A stretch of 64,000 bases of DNA from Xenophilus aerolatus (GCA_030418545.1 QAIB01000001.1:930001-994000), one strand, 5' to 3'; positions 16,642-25,860 are shown, counted from the first letter of the stretch. Translations and numbers: made by a program. The notes: generated from the sequence alone by a model not told the origin.

Positions 16642-17352
16642 ATGCCGTCCCCGCGCTTTCACGTCCTCATCCCCTCGGCCGGCATCGGCAGCCGGGCGGG
16701 CGTCGCGGGGCCCAAGCAGTACGAGCCGCTGGCCGGGCAGGCGCTGGTCGCACACACGCTCGACGCCTTCCGGGCACTCGGCGCCCGGTTTGCGACGATC
16801 GCGCTGGTGGTGGCGCCCGAGGACGTGCTGGTGGAGCGCGTGCTGCCGGAGTTCCCCCGTGCGGGCGAGCGCCTGCTGCGCGTCGGCGGTGCCACGCGCG
16901 CGGCCAGCGTGCGCCATGGCCTCGCTGCGCTGCTGGCAGAGGGCGCCGATGAGGACGACTGGGTGCTGGTGCACGACGCCGCCCGCTGCCTCGTCACCCC
17001 GGCGCAGATCGAGGCGCTGATCGCCGCTTGCGAGGGCGACGCCGTCGGCGGCCTGCTCGCGCTGCCGCTGCCCGACACGCTCAAGGCCGCGACGCCCGAG
17101 GGCCGCGTGCAGACCACGCTCGAGCGCGGCGACAAATGGCTCGCGCAGACGCCGCAGATGTTCCGCATCGGCGCATTGGCATCGGCCATCGACCGGGCGG
17201 GCGAGGGGGTGACCGACGAGGCCAGCGCGATGGAGGCGACGGGCGTCGCACCGCGGCTGGTACGCGGCAGCGCCCGGAACTTCAAGGTGACCTATCCCGA
17301 GGACTTTGCGCTGGCCGCCGCCGTGCTGGCGAGCCGCGTCACACCGCCATGA
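16642..17352 (+). CDS. ispD: 2-C-methyl-D-erythritol 4-phosphate cytidylyltransferase
   Basis: Second cytidylyl step of the MEP isoprenoid pathway (CTP plus methylerythritol phosphate). The 236-aa protein shows the nucleotide-binding [10 protein letters not shown] and GPKQYEPL (residues 11-30), VHDAARCLV and [11 protein letters not shown] motifs. It is divergent from mfd across a 128-bp gap that holds a TAGAAT hexamer (16579-16584), a plausible -10. The stop overlaps the ispF start by four bases. Confidence 0.96.
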   Translation: MPSPRFHVLIPSAGIGSRAGVAGPKQYEPLAGQALVAHTLDAFRALGARFATIALVVAPEDVLVERVLPEFPRAGERLLRVGGATRAASVRHGLAALLAEGADEDDWVLVHDAARCLVTPAQIEALIAACEGDAVGGLLALPLPDTLKAATPEGRVQTTLERGDKWLAQTPQMFRIGALASAIDRAGEGVTDEASAMEATGVAPRLVRGSARNFKVTYPEDFALAAAVLASRVTPP

Positions 17353-17852
17353 ACACTTCTTCCGCACCCCAAAGCTTCCCCTTCCGCATCGGCGAGGGCT
17401 GGGACGTCCACCAGCTCATGGCCGGCAGGCGGCTCGTGCTCGGCGGCATCGAGATCCCGCACACGACCGGCCTGCTCGGCCATTCCGATGCCGACGTGCT
17501 GCTGCATGCGATCACCGATGCGCTGCTGGGCGCGGCGGCGCTGGGCGATATCGGGCGCCACTTCCCCGACACCGACCCGCAGTTCCGCGGCGCCGACTCC
17601 GGGGTGCTGCTGGCCGAGGCGGCGCGGCGCGTGCGCGCAGCGGGCTGGCAGGTCGGCAACGTCGACAGCACCATCGTCGCGCAGGCGCCCAAGCTGGCGC
17701 CGCACATCCCGGCCATGTGCGCGCGCATCGCGCAACTGCTGGAACTCGATGCGTCGCAGGTCAACGTCAAGGCGAAGACGGCCGAGAAGCTCGGGCCGGT
17801 GGGCGAGGGCCGCGCCATGGAGGCGCGCGCCGCGGTGCTGCTGCACCGCTGA
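17349..17852 (+). CDS. ispF: 2-C-methyl-D-erythritol 2,4-cyclodiphosphate synthase
   Basis: Fifth enzyme of the MEP pathway, a zinc-dependent trimer. The 167-aa protein has the metal-binding GEGWDVHQL (Asp19, His21), [22 protein letters not shown] and the C-terminal [14 protein letters not shown] motif. It begins in an ATGA overlap with ispD, so both are made from one message; the other MEP enzyme gene in this window, dxr, is 24 kb away. Confidence 0.97.
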   Translation: MNTSSAPQSFPFRIGEGWDVHQLMAGRRLVLGGIEIPHTTGLLGHSDADVLLHAITDALLGAAALGDIGRHFPDTDPQFRGADSGVLLAEAARRVRAAGWQVGNVDSTIVAQAPKLAPHIPAMCARIAQLLELDASQVNVKAKTAEKLGPVGEGRAMEARAAVLLHR

Positions 17853-17863
17853 TTGGCACGGGT

Positions 17864-17884
17864 GCTATCGAATCGATAGCTGAT
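17864..17884 (-). repeat. 48-bp dispersed repeat, copy C (truncated)
   Basis: TGCTATCGAATCGATAGCTG is the conserved core of the family on the minus orientation; the remaining part after it is diverged. It lies just after the ispF stop, between convergent ispF and the sensor kinase gene. Confidence 0.6.
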
Positions 17885-17927
17885 GGCCCATGTCCCACTT
17901 GGGATGCGGGCAGATTTACCTTCGAAC

Positions 17928-19421
17928 TCAGGCCGTCTCGGCCGGCTCGTCCTTGTTGGCGGTCGCGGCCTGGCTGGAGGCGCGCTGCATGCGGATGTGC
18001 GCCGCGAAGCCGCGGCCGGGCGTGCTGGTGAGGGCGAAGGTGCCGCCCATGCGCTCGATGTTCTTGGCCACGATCGACAGGCCCAGTCCGGCCCCCGCGG
18101 CCGAGGTGCGCGCGACGTCGCCGCGGAAGAAGGGCTTGGTCAGCTGCGAGAGCAGGGCGGGCGCCACGCCGGCGCCGTGGTCGCGCACCTTGAGCAGCAC
18201 GGCATCGTTGTGCGCCTGGGCCTGGATGTTGATCTGCGCCACGTCCTTGCCGGGCGTCTTGCCGTAGCGGCGCGCGTTCTCCAGCAGGTTGGAGATCACG
18301 CGGGTGAGCTCCACGTCGTCGGCCATCACGGCCAGGTCCTTGGCGACGTCGACCTTGATCTCGACGTCCTCGTAGTCCTGCACGGCGTAGGTGCAGGCGT
18401 CTATCACGTCGCGCAGCAGCACGGGCTTGAACTGCACATGGTCGGGCCGCGCGTAGTCGAGGAACTTGTCGATGATGGCGTCGAGCTGCGAGATGTCGGC
18501 CGCCATGTGGGCGCGCGCGTCCTCGTCTGCCACGCTCATCTCGGTCTCGAGCCGCAGCCGGGCCAGCGGCGTGCGCAGGTCGTGCGAGATGCCGGCCAGC
18601 ATCACGGCGCGGTCCTGCTCGATCTTGGCGAGCTGGTCGGCCATGCGGTTGAAGCCGATGTTCACCGCGCGGATTTCGGCGGTGCGCGCATGCTCGTCGA
18701 GGCGGTTGGCCTCGTATTCGCCCTCGCGCACCTGCGAGGTGGCGCGAGACAGCTGCTTGAGCGGCCGGTTGATGAAGCGCGCAATGATGGCCGACCCGGC
18801 GAGCGACAGCGCCACGGCGGTGATCAGCCAGGTGAGCCAGGTGCGCCCGCCGACGCGCGAGAAACGCGTCGGATCGAGCAGCAGCCAGTAGTTGTCGGTG
18901 TCGATGGTGAAGCCGATCCACAGGCCGGCGTCGTCGTTCACGCGGCTGGCGATGGTGGTGCCTTCGCCCAGGCGGTCCATCAGTTCCTCGGTCACGCGGC
19001 GGTCCAGCGTGCCGCTGGTGTACGCCTCGAAACGGTCGTTCGGCTCGCGCGGCAGGATGCGCACGCCTTCCTGGTCGGCCAGCGTCTTGATGAGCGACAC
19101 GCGGGTGATGGCGTCCGAGTACACGAGCGCGGCGCGGGTCAGGTTCACGAGCGACGCGATCTGGTGCGCCGTCTGCACGGCGCGCGGCTCGTCCTCGAAG
19201 GCGCGGAAGGTCTGCAGCCAGCCGAAGATGCAGACCATCAGCAGCAGCGACAGCAGGAAGAAGGTGCGCCAGAAAAGGCTGAAGCCCAGCCTGAGCCGGT
19301 TGCGACGGCGAACGCGCTCCGTCAGCTCCAGCGGGCTGGGCATCGTGACCGACGCACCCTCCTCGCCGAAGGGACTGGGTTGCGTCGTGTCGGGGCCGCG
19401 CGATCCTGCGTGGGCCGCCAC
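17928..19421 (-). CDS. envZ: Sensor histidine kinase of the EnvZ type
   Basis: Inner-membrane sensor of 497 aa: first transmembrane segment about 46-68, a periplasmic sensor region, second segment about 195-217, HAMP domain, dimerisation domain with the phospho-accepting His in GISHDLRTPLARL (about residue 278), and an ATPase domain with N, G1 (DHGAGVAP) and G2 (GAGLGLSI) boxes. The GTG at 19421 lies four bases after the regulator's stop; an internal ATG at 19343 (MPSPLEL) is an alternative start. Partner of the adjacent OmpR-type regulator; in Bordetella the comparable pair is called RisAS. The stimulus is unknown. Confidence 0.9.
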   Translation of the reverse strand: MAAHAGSRGPDTTQPSPFGEEGASVTMPSPLELTERVRRRNRLRLGFSLFWRTFFLLSLLLMVCIFGWLQTFRAFEDEPRAVQTAHQIASLVNLTRAALVYSDAITRVSLIKTLADQEGVRILPREPNDRFEAYTSGTLDRRVTEELMDRLGEGTTIASRVNDDAGLWIGFTIDTDNYWLLLDPTRFSRVGGRTWLTWLITAVALSLAGSAIIARFINRPLKQLSRATSQVREGEYEANRLDEHARTAEIRAVNIGFNRMADQLAKIEQDRAVMLAGISHDLRTPLARLRLETEMSVADEDARAHMAADISQLDAIIDKFLDYARPDHVQFKPVLLRDVIDACTYAVQDYEDVEIKVDVAKDLAVMADDVELTRVISNLLENARRYGKTPGKDVAQINIQAQAHNDAVLLKVRDHGAGVAPALLSQLTKPFFRGDVARTSAAGAGLGLSIVAKNIERMGGTFALTSTPGRGFAAHIRMQRASSQAATANKDEPAETA

Positions 19422-19425
19422 GGGA

Positions 19426-20157
19426 TCAGGCGGCTCCGTCCGGCACGAAGACGTAGCCGACGCCCCACACCGTCTGGATGTAGCGCGGTGCCGCGGCGTC
19501 CGACTCGATCAGCTTGCGAAGGCGCGAGATCTGCACGTCCAGGCTGCGGTCGAAGGGCTCGAACTCGCGGCCACGCGCCAGCTGGGCCAGCTTCTCGCGC
19601 GACAGCGGCTGGCGCGGGTGGCGCACCAGTGCCTTGAGCATCGCGAACTCGCCGGTCGTGAGGGACAGCTCCTCGCCGTCCTTCTTGAGGGTGCGCGAGC
19701 CCAGGTCGAACTCGAAGGGGCCGAAGCTCACGGTCTCGTTCTCGGTGGACGGGGCGCCCGGTGCCTCCTGCGGCGGGCGGCGTCGCAGCACGGCGTGCAC
19801 GCGCGCCAGCAGTTCGCGCGGGTTGAAGGGCTTGCCCAGGTAATCATCGGCGCCGACCTCCAGGCCGACGATGCGATCGACGTCCTCGCCCTTGGCCGTG
19901 AGCATGATGATGGGTGTGCGGTCGTTGGCGGCGCGCAGGCGGCGGCAGACGGACAGGCCATCCTCGCCCGGCATCATGAGGTCGAGCACGATCAGGTCGA
20001 CGGTGTCGCGCAGAAGGATCCGGTTCAGCGCCTTGCCGTCTTCCGCCACGATGACCTCGAAGCCCTCTTGCGTGAGGTAGCGGCGCAGGAGGTCACGGAT
20101 GCGGGCGTCGTCATCGACGATGACGATCTTGTCGGTACGGGCGGGTGCTTGAGTCAT
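19426..20157 (-). CDS. ompR: OmpR-type response regulator
   Basis: 243 aa: receiver domain (about 10-125) with acidic pocket DDD, phospho-acceptor Asp59 in IVLDLMMPG, the conserved Thr in MLTAKG and Lys in LGKPFNP, followed by a winged-helix DNA-binding domain ending GVGYVFVPD. Upstream gene of a two-gene operon with the sensor kinase. Two GTTACA hexamers, the half-site that OmpR recognises in enterobacteria, lie in its upstream region (20185-20190 reversed and 20253-20258), compatible with autoregulation but not proof. Confidence 0.93.
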   Translation of the reverse strand: MTQAPARTDKIVIVDDDARIRDLLRRYLTQEGFEVIVAEDGKALNRILLRDTVDLIVLDLMMPGEDGLSVCRRLRAANDRTPIIMLTAKGEDVDRIVGLEVGADDYLGKPFNPRELLARVHAVLRRRPPQEAPGAPSTENETVSFGPFEFDLGSRTLKKDGEELSLTTGEFAMLKALVRHPRQPLSREKLAQLARGREFEPFDRSLDVQISRLRKLIESDAAAPRYIQTVWGVGYVFVPDGAA

Positions 20158-20184
20158 TTGAGCAACAGTTCCCAGGGATGAATT

Positions 20185-20258
20185 TGTAACAGCGGCGATT
20201 CTGAAGGCGTTGTGTCCTCATCCCGGCCGAAAAGGACGTTGTCTGACACTAAGTTACA
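20185..20258. promoter_or_regulatory. Possible OmpR boxes upstream of ompR
   Basis: GTTACA occurs at 20253-20258 on the plus strand and, inverted, at 20185-20190. The known OmpR half-site is GTTACANNNN. The two are 63 bp apart, so they would be separate half-sites. The divergent gene at 20326 shares this region. Confidence 0.3.
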
Positions 20259-20325
20259 AAACTTGCCTGGGCTCGCGGACGCGACGCCGTGGCGATACGT
20301 GGCGGTGGCACAGTCGGACTCCTTG

Positions 20326-20706
20326 ATGCACCGACACCCTCCGATGCCCCTGGCTGCGCGGCCCCTGTTCTCCTTCGTCCTGGCGCTGGGCGCGGCGTTG
20401 CCGCTGGCCGCTTCGGCCGAATTCCTGAAGGTCGGCGGTCCGCGCCGCGACGAGGTCCGTGCCGCGGTCGCCGCCCATCGCGCCGAACAGCGCGAAGCGA
20501 TCCGGCAGGACGAAGCCGTGGCGGGCCGCCGCCTGACGCCCGCCGAGCGGGCACAGCTGCGCGAACAGGTCCGCAGCCAGTGGCCCGCGCGGACTGACGC
20601 GACGCAGACGGCCGAGTCCGCTGCACCGGGACAGCACGGCCCGACCCCGCAAAATGCCGGGGGCGGCTGGCGGGCGCTCTTTCCCTGGGTCGGCTCGCGG
20701 CAGTAG
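20326..20706 (+). CDS. Small exported protein, function unknown
   Basis: 126 aa with a signal peptide (PLAARPLFSFVLALGAALPL, cleaved near ASA-EF), then a charged, arginine- and glutamine-rich helical body (RAEQREAIRQDEAVAGRRL) and a C-terminal tryptophan-containing tail. Two starts, 20326 and 20344, precede the signal peptide. Resembles short periplasmic proteins encoded near envelope two-component systems; divergent from ompR. No domain recognised. Confidence 0.6.
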   Translation: MHRHPPMPLAARPLFSFVLALGAALPLAASAEFLKVGGPRRDEVRAAVAAHRAEQREAIRQDEAVAGRRLTPAERAQLREQVRSQWPARTDATQTAESAAPGQHGPTPQNAGGGWRALFPWVGSRQ

Positions 20707-20778
20707 CCGCGGGCGCACGCATCCGCAGCGCCGGAGTCGGCGCTTTTCCATTCATCCACTCGACGGGAGATCATTGTC

Positions 20779-21486
20779 TTGAATGCTATTAAATTGATAG
20801 CTGCATGCGCAGTATTGGCGGGCGCCGGCGCCGCATTTGCTCAGAATAGCGGGCCCGCGCAGCCGCAGAACGTGCTGCAGCTGTCGGCCAACGGCACGGT
20901 CGAGGTGCAGCAGGACCTGCTCAACATGACGCTGGTCACGACGCGTGACGCCACCGATGCGGCGACGGTGCAGAACCAGCTGCGCAGCGCCATCGACGCC
21001 GCGCTTGCCGAGGCCAAGAAGGACGCGCAGCCCGGCCAGATGGACGTGCGCACCGGCAACTTCAGCCTGTCGCCGCGCTACACGCGCGACGGCAAGATCA
21101 ACGGTTGGCAGGGCAGCGCCGAACTGGTGCTGGAAGGGCGCGATTTCCCGCGCATCACCCGCGCGGCGGGCCGCATCACCACGCTGAGCGTGGGCAACGT
21201 GGGATTCGCGCTCAGCCGCGAGCAGCGCCTGAAGTCCGAGGGCGAGGCGCAGACCCAGGCGATCGAGAACTTCAAGCGCAAGGCGGGCGAGCTGGCCAAG
21301 GACTTCGGTTTCGGCAGCTACACGCTGCGCGAGGTGTCGGTCAACGCGAACGAGGGCGGTCCGATCCGCCCGCGCATGATGGCGGCGGAAGCGAAATCCT
21401 TCTCGGCCGCCGACGCGCCGATCCCGGTCGAGGCCGGCAAGACCACGGTGGTGGTCAACGTCTCGGGATCGGTTCAGCTCAAGTAA
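20779..21486 (+). CDS. SIMPL-domain (DUF541) periplasmic protein
   Basis: 235 aa, of the SIMPL/DUF541 family found in the periplasm and linked to oxidative stress in some species. The domain spans about residues 35-232 (LSANGTVEVQQDLL to VNVSGSVQL). It starts with TTG at 20779, with GGGAGA 9 bases upstream. The signal peptide (NAIKLIAACAVLAGAGAAFA) is encoded by a copy of the 48-bp dispersed repeat, codons 3-18. The mature part is normal for the family. Confidence 0.85.
   Translation: MNAIKLIAACAVLAGAGAAFAQNSGPAQPQNVLQLSANGTVEVQQDLLNMTLVTTRDATDAATVQNQLRSAIDAALAEAKKDAQPGQMDVRTGNFSLSPRYTRDGKINGWQGSAELVLEGRDFPRITRAAGRITTLSVGNVGFALSREQRLKSEGEAQTQAIENFKRKAGELAKDFGFGSYTLREVSVNANEGGPIRPRMMAAEAKSFSAADAPIPVEAGKTTVVVNVSGSVQLK
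20784..20832 (-). repeat. 48-bp dispersed repeat, copy D (forms a signal peptide)
   Basis: TGCTATTAAATTGATAGCTG opens the copy, then a TGCGCAGTATTGGCGGGCGC tail matches the consensus on the minus orientation. Codons 20785-20832 read Ala-Ile-Lys-Leu-Ile-Ala-Ala-Cys-Ala-Val-Leu-Ala-Gly-Ala-Gly-Ala, the hydrophobic core of the SIMPL protein's signal peptide. Confidence 0.7.
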
Positions 21487-21541
21487 GCAGACGCGCAGGG
21501 CCGCCAGCAGGTGGCCCGCGCCATGGACAGGAAGGCCCTGG

Positions 21542-22312
21542 CTACTGCGCCGTCCAGCCGCCGTCCACTTGCCACGCGACGCCGCGCACCTGATCGGCCG
21601 CTGCCGAACACAGGAACACCGCCAGGCCTCCGAGCTGGTCGACGGTGGTGAACTGCAGCGACGGCTGCTTCTCGCCCAGCAGGTCGATCTGCGCCTGCGC
21701 GACGCTGATGCCTTCGCGGGCGGCGCGGTCGTCGATCTGCTTCTGCACCAGTGGCGTCAGCACCCAGCCGGGGCAGATGGCGTTGCAGGTCACGCCCGTG
21801 GTCGCCGTCTCGAGCGCCACGGCCTTGGTCAGCCCGACGATGCCGTGCTTGGCTGCGACGTAGGCCGACTTCTGCGCCGAGGCCACCAGGCCGTGTGCCG
21901 ACGCGATGTTGATCACGCGGCCCCAGTTGGCTTCGCGCATCGCAGGGATCGCGAGGCGCGTGGTGTGGAAGGCGCTGGTGAGGTTGATGGCAATGACCGC
22001 GTCCCACTTCTCGACCGGGAAGTCCTCGACCTTCGCCACGTGCTGGATGCCGGCGTTGTTGACCAGCACGTCGACGCGGCCGAACTTCGAGGCCGCGAAC
22101 TTCATCATGTCCTCGATCTCGGAGGGCTTGCTCATGTCGGCGCCGTGATAGGCACTTGCCACGCCCAGCGCTTCGACCTCGGCCTGCGGGCCCTTGGCAT
22201 CCCCGAAGCCGTTGAGGACGATGTTGGCGCCCTGCTGCGCGAGGGCCTTGGCGATGCCGAGGCCGATGCCGCTGGTGGACCCTGTCACGAGGGCAGTTTT
22301 GCCTTTGAGCAT
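21542..22312 (-). CDS. hbdH: 3-hydroxybutyrate dehydrogenase
   Basis: Short-chain dehydrogenase oxidising D-3-hydroxybutyrate to acetoacetate with NAD, used when stored polyhydroxybutyrate is broken down. The 256-aa protein has the TGSTSGIGLG nucleotide loop, NNAG motif, the catalytic Ser in IASAHG and YVAAKHG Tyr/Lys pair, and the PGWVLTPLV segment seen in this subfamily. The ATG at 22312 (MLKGKTALVTG) is preferred to one further upstream. Divergent from the alpha/beta hydrolase. phaR, another PHA gene, is 4 kb away. Confidence 0.88.
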   Translation of the reverse strand: MLKGKTALVTGSTSGIGLGIAKALAQQGANIVLNGFGDAKGPQAEVEALGVASAYHGADMSKPSEIEDMMKFAASKFGRVDVLVNNAGIQHVAKVEDFPVEKWDAVIAINLTSAFHTTRLAIPAMREANWGRVINIASAHGLVASAQKSAYVAAKHGIVGLTKAVALETATTGVTCNAICPGWVLTPLVQKQIDDRAAREGISVAQAQIDLLGEKQPSLQFTTVDQLGGLAVFLCSAAADQVRGVAWQVDGGWTAQ

Positions 22313-22379
22313 GATGAGCGATCTCCGGATCAATTAGGATGAACCGCGCGATTATCCGCAGCAAGACGGACCCCAGGAC

Positions 22380-23336
22380 ATGACCCAACCGGCACTCGAA
22401 TTCGTGGCTTGCGCCGATGCCAAAGGCAGCCACCGCATGGCCTATTGGCAATGGGGCGACCCGGCTGCCGCGCATGTCGTGCTGTGCCTGCACGGGCTCA
22501 CGCGGCAGGGGCGCGATTTCGATGTGCTCGCGCAGGCGCTGCTGGCGCGCGCCGACGGCGGCCTGCGGGTGGTGTGCCCCGACGTGGTGGGCCGCGGCCG
22601 CAGCGACTGGCTGGTCGATCCCATGGGCTACCAGGTGCCGCAGTACGCGGCCGACATGGTCGCACTGCTCGCGCAACTGCATGCGGCGCAGCCGGTCGAG
22701 CGGCTCGATGTGGTGGGCACCAGCATGGGCGGCCTCATCGGCATGGTGCTCGCCGGCCATGCCGAACTCCCCTTGGCGGCGCCGGTGCGCAGGCTGGTGC
22801 TCAACGATGTGGGCCCCACCATCGAGGCCGGGGCGATCGCGCGGATCGCGAGCTACGTGGGGCAGGGCGGCCGCTATGCCAGCGTGCAGGCCGCGGCCGA
22901 TGCCATGTGGCAGCTCTCCACCACCTTCGGCCCGCATACCGCGCAGCAGTGGCTGGCCTTGTCGGCGCCGATGGTGGTGCCGGCGAACGCGCGCAGCGCC
23001 GATGGACGGGCCAAGGTCGACGAAGCCGCGGCAGTGCCCGGCGATGGCACCGTGGTGCTGCACTACGACCCGGCCATCGCCGTTGCGATCCGTGCCATCA
23101 CGCCCGAGATCGCCGCCCAGGCCGAAGCGGCGACCTGGGCCCTTTACGACGGCATCCGTGCCCCCACCTTGCTCACGCGCGGCGCCGAGTCCGACCTGCT
23201 GTCCGCGGCGACCGCCCGGCAGATGACCGAGCGGGGGCCGAAGGCGAGGCTGGTGGAATTTGCCGGCGTCGGCCATGCGCCGACCTTCGTCGACCCGCGC
23301 CAGTCCGGCGTCGTGGTGTCCTTTCTTCTGGATTGA
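22380..23336 (+). CDS. Alpha/beta-hydrolase fold protein
   Basis: 318-aa soluble hydrolase with the oxyanion region LCLHGLTRQG, the nucleophile elbow GTSMGG (Ser115), and a late His in VGHAPTFVD; a catalytic Asp is likely near ESDLL. The family includes esterases and lactonases acting on small molecules. It is divergent from 3-hydroxybutyrate dehydrogenase, which makes a PHA- or ester-related role possible, though a link is not shown. Precise substrate unknown. Confidence 0.8.
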   Translation: MTQPALEFVACADAKGSHRMAYWQWGDPAAAHVVLCLHGLTRQGRDFDVLAQALLARADGGLRVVCPDVVGRGRSDWLVDPMGYQVPQYAADMVALLAQLHAAQPVERLDVVGTSMGGLIGMVLAGHAELPLAAPVRRLVLNDVGPTIEAGAIARIASYVGQGGRYASVQAAADAMWQLSTTFGPHTAQQWLALSAPMVVPANARSADGRAKVDEAAAVPGDGTVVLHYDPAIAVAIRAITPEIAAQAEAATWALYDGIRAPTLLTRGAESDLLSAATARQMTERGPKARLVEFAGVGHAPTFVDPRQSGVVVSFLLD

Positions 23337-23365
23337 GTGTTCGTTTGGTTTCAGAGAGTTTGTCC

Positions 23366-25549
23366 GTGTCCGAGCCCGCCCTTGCCGACCACGCCTTGTC
23401 GGCCGCCACAGCGCAGGCGCCCGCGATGGCGAACATGCTGGAGCGCGCACGCCTCTTTGCGGCCCCGCTGATCGCCGACGAGGTGCTCGACACCGGCGAG
23501 AACACCCTTGCGCATGCCGACGCGGTGGCCGCGATCGTGGCCTCGATGGGCGGCTCGGAGGCGATGCAGGCGGCCACCTATCTCGTGTACTCGTGCCAGC
23601 ACCTGAATCGGCCGCAAGAGGTCATCGCCAAGGTCTTCGGCGACAACTTCGCATCGTTGGCGGTGGAGACCACCAAGCTCGTGCAGGTGCAGAAGCAGAC
23701 GCGCAGCGCCGTGCACCTGCACGAAGGCGCCGCCGGCCAGACCGAGAACGTGCGCAAGATGCTGCTCGCGTTCTCGCGCGACCTGCGGGTGGTCATGCTA
23801 CGGCTGGCATCGCGGCTGCAAACGCTGCGCCACGCGGCTGCGACCCGGCAGCCGGTGCCCGAGAGCCTGGCGCGCGAGTCCCTGCAGGTCTTCGCACCGC
23901 TGGCCAACCGCCTGGGCATCTGGCAGGTGAAGTGGGAGATCGAGGACCTGTCGTTCCGCTTCCTCGAGCCCGAGACCTACAAGCTGATCGCGCGCCTGCT
24001 CGACGAGAAGCGCATCGAGCGCGAAGGCTACGTCGCGCAGTTGCGCGAACGGCTGGAGCAGGGACTGGAGCGCGAGGGCATCCATGCCACCGTGCAGGGC
24101 CGGCCCAAGAACATCTACAGCATCGTCAAGAAGATGCGCGGCAAGTCGCTGGACTTCGACCAGGTGTTCGACATCCTGGCGCTGCGCGTGATCGTGCCCG
24201 ACGTGAAGGATTGCTACGCCGTGCTGGCCTGGGTGCATTCGCATTTCCAGCCCATCGTCGAGGAATTCGACGACTACATCGCACGCCCGAAGGCCAATGG
24301 CTACCAGTCCTTGCACACCGTGGTGCGCGATGCGGTGGGCGGCCGGGCCGACAAGCCGATCGAGATCCAGATCCGCACCGAGGAGATGCACGACCATGCC
24401 GAGCATGGCGTGGCGGCGCACTGGGCCTACAAGGAAGCGGGCCCGCGCGGGTACGCGGGCGTGTGGGCGGGCGGCGAATACGACGCCAAGATCGCCGTGC
24501 TGCGCCAGCTCCTGGCCTGGGAGCGCGACCTCAGCGGCCAGCAGGGCCAGGGCCTGTTCGACGACCGCATCTACGTGCTGACGCCCGATGCGGCCATCGT
24601 CGAGTTGCCGCAGGGCGCGACGGCGGTGGACTTCGCCTACACCGTCCACACCACGCTCGGCCACCGCTGCCGCGGCGCGCGCATCGACGGTGCGATGGTG
24701 CCGCTGAACACGCCGCTGCAGAACGGCCAGACCGTCGAGATCATTGCCGCGAAGGAAGGCGGCCCCTCACGCGACTGGCTGAACCCCGAACTGGGCTACC
24801 TGGCCAGCCACCGCGCGCGGGCGAAGGTGCGCGCCTGGTTCAACGCGCAGGCCACGCACGAGACGATCGCCCGCGGCCGCGAGGCCGTGGAGCGGCTGCT
24901 GCAGCGCGAGGGCAAGACGGCGCTCAAGCTTGAGGACCTGGCGTCCCAGCTGGGCTTCCGCTCGGCCGACCATCTCTTTGAGGTGGTGGGCAAGGACGAG
25001 TTCTCGCTGCGCAACATCGAGAACCTGCTGCGGCCGCAGGAGGCGACGCCGGCGGAGGAGGCACCGCTCATCCGCAAGCCGCGCGTGAACGACGGTGGCA
25101 AGGGCGGGGTGCTGGTGGTGGGCGTCTCGTCGCTGATGACGCAACTGGCCAAGTGCTGCCGGCCCGCACCGCCCGACGCGATCCGCGGCTTCGTGACGCG
25201 AGGCCATGGGGTCAGCATCCACCGCGCCGACTGCAGCAACTTCCGCACGATGGCCGTGCGCGATGCGGAACGTGTCATCGACGTCGAATGGGGGCGGCCG
25301 AAGGCCGCGGGCGACTCGGTCTATGCCGTCGACGTGTCGGTGGAGGCGGCCGATCGGCAGGGGCTGCTGCGCGACATCTCCGACGTGTTCGCGCGCGAGA
25401 AGATGAACGTGATCGGCGTCCAGACCCAGTCTGTGAAGGGGACGGCGTGGATGACCTTCACCGTCGAGATCGCCGACACCGCGCGGCTCGCGCACGTGCT
25501 GGGGATCGTCACCGGCGTGGCCGGCGTGCGTTCTGCACGCCGCCGATGA
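23366..25549 (+). CDS. relA: (p)ppGpp synthetase RelA
   Basis: Stringent-response enzyme transferring pyrophosphate from ATP to GTP/GDP on starved ribosomes. The 727-aa protein has a degenerate N-terminal HD domain (the HDxxED metal motif is absent; the position reads YLVYSC), so it is predicted not to hydrolyse (p)ppGpp. Then the synthetase domain (LDFDQVFDILALRVI, ARPKANGYQSLHTVV), a TGS domain (YVLTPDAAIVELPQGATAVD), and C-terminal ACT (SVEAADRQGLLRDISDVF). The GTG at 23366 follows an AGAGAG stretch and gives normal length; a longer upstream frame is hydrolase sequence read out of frame. Confidence 0.94.
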   Translation: MSEPALADHALSAATAQAPAMANMLERARLFAAPLIADEVLDTGENTLAHADAVAAIVASMGGSEAMQAATYLVYSCQHLNRPQEVIAKVFGDNFASLAVETTKLVQVQKQTRSAVHLHEGAAGQTENVRKMLLAFSRDLRVVMLRLASRLQTLRHAAATRQPVPESLARESLQVFAPLANRLGIWQVKWEIEDLSFRFLEPETYKLIARLLDEKRIEREGYVAQLRERLEQGLEREGIHATVQGRPKNIYSIVKKMRGKSLDFDQVFDILALRVIVPDVKDCYAVLAWVHSHFQPIVEEFDDYIARPKANGYQSLHTVVRDAVGGRADKPIEIQIRTEEMHDHAEHGVAAHWAYKEAGPRGYAGVWAGGEYDAKIAVLRQLLAWERDLSGQQGQGLFDDRIYVLTPDAAIVELPQGATAVDFAYTVHTTLGHRCRGARIDGAMVPLNTPLQNGQTVEIIAAKEGGPSRDWLNPELGYLASHRARAKVRAWFNAQATHETIARGREAVERLLQREGKTALKLEDLASQLGFRSADHLFEVVGKDEFSLRNIENLLRPQEATPAEEAPLIRKPRVNDGGKGGVLVVGVSSLMTQLAKCCRPAPPDAIRGFVTRGHGVSIHRADCSNFRTMAVRDAERVIDVEWGRPKAAGDSVYAVDVSVEAADRQGLLRDISDVFAREKMNVIGVQTQSVKGTAWMTFTVEIADTARLAHVLGIVTGVAGVRSARRR

Positions 25550-25595
25550 GAGTGCGTGCGAATTCGCGCTATACTTGCGGTCTCGAATACAACCT

Positions 25596-25672
25596 AGGCG
25601 CGTAGCTCAGCTGGTTAGAGCACCACCTTGACATGGTGGGGGTCGTTGGTTCGAGTCCAATCGCGCCTACCA
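25596..25672 (+). tRNA. tRNA-Val (anticodon GAC)
   Basis: Clover-leaf with 7-bp acceptor (AGGCGCG / CGCGCCT), D-arm with GCTC, anticodon stem CCACC/GGTGG around loop TTGACAT (anticodon GAC at 25630-25632), T-arm with GTTGG TTCGAGT CCAAT, and encoded CCA end. A TATACT hexamer (25570-25575) about 21 bases upstream is a plausible -10. No T-rich terminator is seen; a GC hairpin occurs at 25695-25717. Confidence 0.96.
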
Positions 25673-25860
25673 ATTTTCCTTTGTCGTCCATGCCGCTGCG
25701 GCGCTTCGTGCCGCAGCCGTGTGACTTTCGCCGTGCGAGTCGCACGCTTCGGTCATCCGGCTGGCATGCATCGCCCATCGGGTCGATGGCGGCGGCGGTG
25801 GGGTTGTGTTACCTTGCCGTGGAGTCTGGCCGCAAGGGCCGGCGTCTTTGAAGTTCCCAC

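Noticed and set aside
19343-19421. Shorter start for the sensor kinase at 19343
   Set aside because: Possible, but the GTG at 19421 sits four bases after the regulator stop, fitting coupled translation; left as an alternative.
25695-25717. Terminator after tRNA-Val
   Set aside because: An 8-bp GC hairpin exists, but no T-run follows it.
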